From the NCBI GenBank assembly GCA_910584875.1, contig CAJUDA010000004.1, positions 1-52,146 on the forward strand: a stretch of DNA of 52,146 bases. Direction: 5' to 3'. The notes beneath the pieces were generated by a model, which saw only the letters and a list, made by a program, of their open reading frames with translations, did no database searches and was not told where the DNA came from. Below are positions 50,454-52,146 of this stretch, piece after piece (position 1 is the stretch's first letter; each line of letters opens with the position of its first letter). Position numbers and translations under genes: made by a program. Source of the DNA: an uncultured Eubacterium sp. GTDB lineage: Bacteria > Bacillota > Clostridia > Lachnospirales > Lachnospiraceae.

Positions 50454-51242
50454 CTATTCCACTGCCGGATCCGCAGTCGGCTGTTCTGCCGGTTCGGTCG
50501 GCTCTGGCGTCGGTTTCTGGGTCGGTACTGGTGTCGGTACTTTTGTCGGCTCCGGCGTCGGTTTCTGGGTCGGCTGTTCTGTCGGTTCATCCGTCACATC
50601 CGGTTCCGGTGTCTTTGTCCTTTTCGGAGGTTTTGGCGACTTCGTCGGTTTTGGTGTCTTAGTCGTTTTTGGCGGCTTTGTCGGTTTCGGTGTCGCCTTC
50701 CTCGGCGGATCAGTAGGAGCCGGCGTCGCCGTGGCGATCGGTGCCGGTTTATTCGCAGACAGATACATCGCATTGATATATCCGGTGACACCATTGTAAT
50801 CGACTTCAAACCACTCTTCTTTTTCCAGTTTGATCAGCTTCACCTTTGATCCGGAGGGTACTTTTGTGACTACCGAAGCAGTCAGGGAAGCATCGCTCCT
50901 CATATTGACATATGCCGTAGTGTAGGCCTTCTTACCTGGTTTCAGATCCTCGTCATAAGACTGATTGCCGTCGTCGTCATCTGTAATAACGGAACTACCG
51001 GGTGTCGCTGTCGGATCTGCCGGTTCATCATCCGCTACGGTCACTGCACTCGAACTCACGGCATCATCATTTTCTTCTGTCACCTTATTGGATGCCCCTT
51101 TGCTCCAGTACATCCCCAGCACAACGACACTGGCAAGTACGGCGATACCCATTAATATACTGATGGCAAACATCGTGATCTCAAAATTACGATGTTTCGC
51201 TGTTTTCAGTCTGCTGAAAAAGTTAACTTTCTTCTCGTCCAT
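50454..51242 (-). CDS. Membrane-anchored SH3-domain protein with Pro/Thr-rich tail
   Basis: The 262-residue protein has a short cytoplasmic start, one membrane segment (about 23-46), an acidic/Thr linker, one bacterial SH3 domain (about 105-163: AYVNMRSDASLTASVVTKVPSGSKVKLI, WFEVDYNGVTGYINAMYL), then about 95 residues of repeated Pro-Thr-Lys/Glu-Pro units. Bacterial SH3 domains often bind peptidoglycan peptides; the tail would reach through the wall. No catalytic domain is present, so it may be a wall sensor or scaffold. It has its own promoter and lies directly upstream of mutS by 40 bases. Confidence 0.85.
   Translation of the reverse strand: MDEKKVNFFSRLKTAKHRNFEITMFAISILMGIAVLASVVVLGMYWSKGASNKVTEENDDAVSSSAVTVADDEPADPTATPGSSVITDDDDGNQSYDEDLKPGKKAYTTAYVNMRSDASLTASVVTKVPSGSKVKLIKLEKEEWFEVDYNGVTGYINAMYLSANKPAPIATATPAPTDPPRKATPKPTKPPKTTKTPKPTKSPKPPKRTKTPEPDVTDEPTEQPTQKPTPEPTKVPTPVPTQKPTPEPTEPAEQPTADPAVE
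50500..50573 (-). repeat. Direct repeat in the Pro/Thr tail of the SH3 protein
   Basis: A 26-base sequence at 50500-50525 recurs at 50548-50573 with one mismatch, 48 bases (16 codons) apart, encoding PTQKPTPEPT twice. Shorter degenerate copies continue to about 50720. Confidence 0.8.
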
Positions 51243-51278
51243 TCCTTCGTACTCTCCTTATTAACATTATCTTTTACT

Positions 51279-51307
51279 ATTATAACCATTCTTATATCTT
51301 TTGTCCA
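51279..51307 (-). promoter_or_regulatory. Promoter for the SH3-domain gene
   Basis: On the minus strand TGGACA (51307-51302), a 17-base spacer and TATAAT (51284-51279), followed by AAGGAG about 11 bases before the start codon. It may also serve mutS-mutL-miaA. Confidence 0.82.
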
Positions 51308-51321
51308 TGGAAAATTCGGTT

Positions 51322-52146
51322 TCAGGCTTTTTCAGCATAATACTTTGCAAAAAAATCGTCAATATTTTTCTTTAAGTCAGCGTCTGGCATTGTTTTCAGA
51401 AAATATCCTTCCGGTTTTAATGCCATTACTTTACGAATGCTCTCCCTGTCTCCTTTTCCTGTGAGAAAAATAACAGGAATATGTGCGATCTCTTTGTCAG
51501 AACGGATCATTTCCAGAGTCTGCCTTCCATCACAGACAGGCATTTCATAATCCAGCAGAATCAGATCAGGAGAATTTACTGTAATTTTTTTTATGGCAGA
51601 AATACTGGAAGATGCCTCGATCAGTTCATAGTAATCTCCCAGAAGCTGGCGGATCCTCTCGCGCATGAAATCCGAATCATCTACGATCAGGATCTTCTTT
51701 CTCTGTGCAGCCCGTTCCTTTTCTTTGTCCAGATAGGTTTTCACTGCCCCCAGTACATTATCCGGCGTGATACCAGGAGTGATCCTGCCCCGGATCGAAT
51801 CCTCGGCTGATACACAAAATGCAAAATAACCTTCCCCTGTATCAAACAGCAAACTGCAGGCCGGCTGTGAGCGCTCAAAAGAATCAGAAAGCTGTTCGTG
51901 CGTCAGCAGGGATTCTTTTTCCAGTTCACATAAATCAACAGACGGAAAGCTTTCTCTGATCCGTTCGAGGAACTGACGGGAAAGATAACGGGAGACATTG
52001 ATCACCATATCATCCACCCGCGAGTGCTGGGAATCTAAAATATCATCAATGATCTTAAGCAATAGTTTGTCCTCATAAACTAATGTGACTTCCCACTTAT
52101 CTTTTTGCTTCCCCCGGAAAATAAAACGGAAACAGACAAGCTTGCC
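51322..52146 (-). CDS. Response-regulator protein (5' end outside window)
   Basis: The frame is open to the right edge, so the start is not in the window; about 274 residues are visible. The C-terminal 120 residues are a receiver domain: ILIVDDSDFMRE with the acidic pair, the phospho-acceptor Asp in LILLDYEMPVCDG, the switch Thr in FLTG and the Lys in YFLKT. There is no DNA-binding output domain after it. The N-terminal 150 residues (from KLVCFRFIF through LLFDTGEGYFAFC) are unlike known output domains that I recognise. It may be a CheY-like scaffold or phospho-relay protein. It ends 79 bases upstream of the SH3 gene, which has its own promoter. Confidence 0.85.
   Translation of the reverse strand, partial: GKLVCFRFIFRGKQKDKWEVTLVYEDKLLLKIIDDILDSQHSRVDDMVINVSRYLSRQFLERIRESFPSVDLCELEKESLLTHEQLSDSFERSQPACSLLFDTGEGYFAFCVSAEDSIRGRITPGITPDNVLGAVKTYLDKEKERAAQRKKILIVDDSDFMRERIRQLLGDYYELIEASSSISAIKKITVNSPDLILLDYEMPVCDGRQTLEMIRSDKEIAHIPVIFLTGKGDRESIRKVMALKPEGYFLKTMPDADLKKNIDDFFAKYYAEKA

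Noticed and set aside
50460..50720. CRISPR-like spaced repeats
   Set aside because: They are in-frame, low-complexity codons for a Pro/Thr tail with unequal spacing and no unique spacers.

Overview
The window looks like chromosomal DNA from a low-to-moderate GC Gram-positive anaerobe of the class Clostridia, most probably Lachnospiraceae. This rests on gene order and families: yicC-remA-gmk-rpoZ, radC-mreBCD-PBP2-minCDE-rodA-mgsA, sepF-ylmH-divIVA-lspA-rluD, RqcH, a DUF5688 protein, a SpoVB-like flippase (suggesting a spore former), and strong AAGGAGG ribosome binding sites. Taxonomy is inference; there is no rRNA. Apart from one lone tyrosine recombinase there are no phage, transposon or CRISPR genes, and the content is mostly housekeeping.

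Layout. 1-9307 (plus strand): the 3' part of ylqF/rbgA, a signal peptidase I with a long acidic cytoplasmic extension, a CYTH phosphatase, NADP-type glutamate dehydrogenase, a DUF5688 protein, hslO (Hsp33), an exported protein of unknown function, rluF and a divergent NAD-dependent DNA ligase. A lone tRNA-Arg(CCG) lies antisense between the DUF5688 gene and hslO. 9329-17297: a SpoVB/MurJ-like flippase (minus), a large membrane protein with an acidic disordered tail (plus), a cysteine desulfurase (plus), and a histidinol-phosphatase/rqcH pair (minus). 17423-26169 (plus): yicC, remA, gmk, a second signal peptidase I, rpoZ, two overlapping MutS-like ATPase genes, a palindromic repeat element, a YneA-like LysM protein behind LexA-like operator sites, and a cell-wall amidase. 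26179-27732 (minus): tyrosine recombinase and an orphan BlaI-type repressor. 27916-33848 (minus): rluD, lspA, divIVA, ylmH, sepF, yggS and a HlyD-like membrane protein, read from right to left as one division-associated cluster. 33931-34125: a small DUF378 membrane protein on the opposite strand. 34176-43606 (minus): mgsA, rodA, minE, minD, minC, PBP2, mreD, mreC, mreB, radC. 43721-50413 (minus): a PLP enzyme (YnbB type), miaA, mutL and mutS. 50454-52146 (minus): an SH3-domain exported protein with a Pro/Thr tail and a response-regulator protein whose start lies outside the window.

The dominant theme is cell shape, division and envelope (two signal peptidases I, LspA, MreBCD, PBP2, RodA, MinCDE, SepF, DivIVA, amidase, flippase), together with DNA repair (LigA, RadC, MutL, MutS, two MutS-like proteins). 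The most interesting locus is at 23450-23880: a near-perfect sigma-A promoter with a 13/14 match to the Gram-positive LexA box inside its spacer, followed by three GTTCG half-sites at exact 13-bp spacing, driving a 106-residue LysM protein resembling the SOS division inhibitor YneA. Just upstream is the MutS-like ATPase pair, in which both proteins carry Asn in place of the Walker B Asp, and a palindromic element that supplies the C-terminus of the second one. No intergenic stretch longer than 300 bases is without a gene or a described site.
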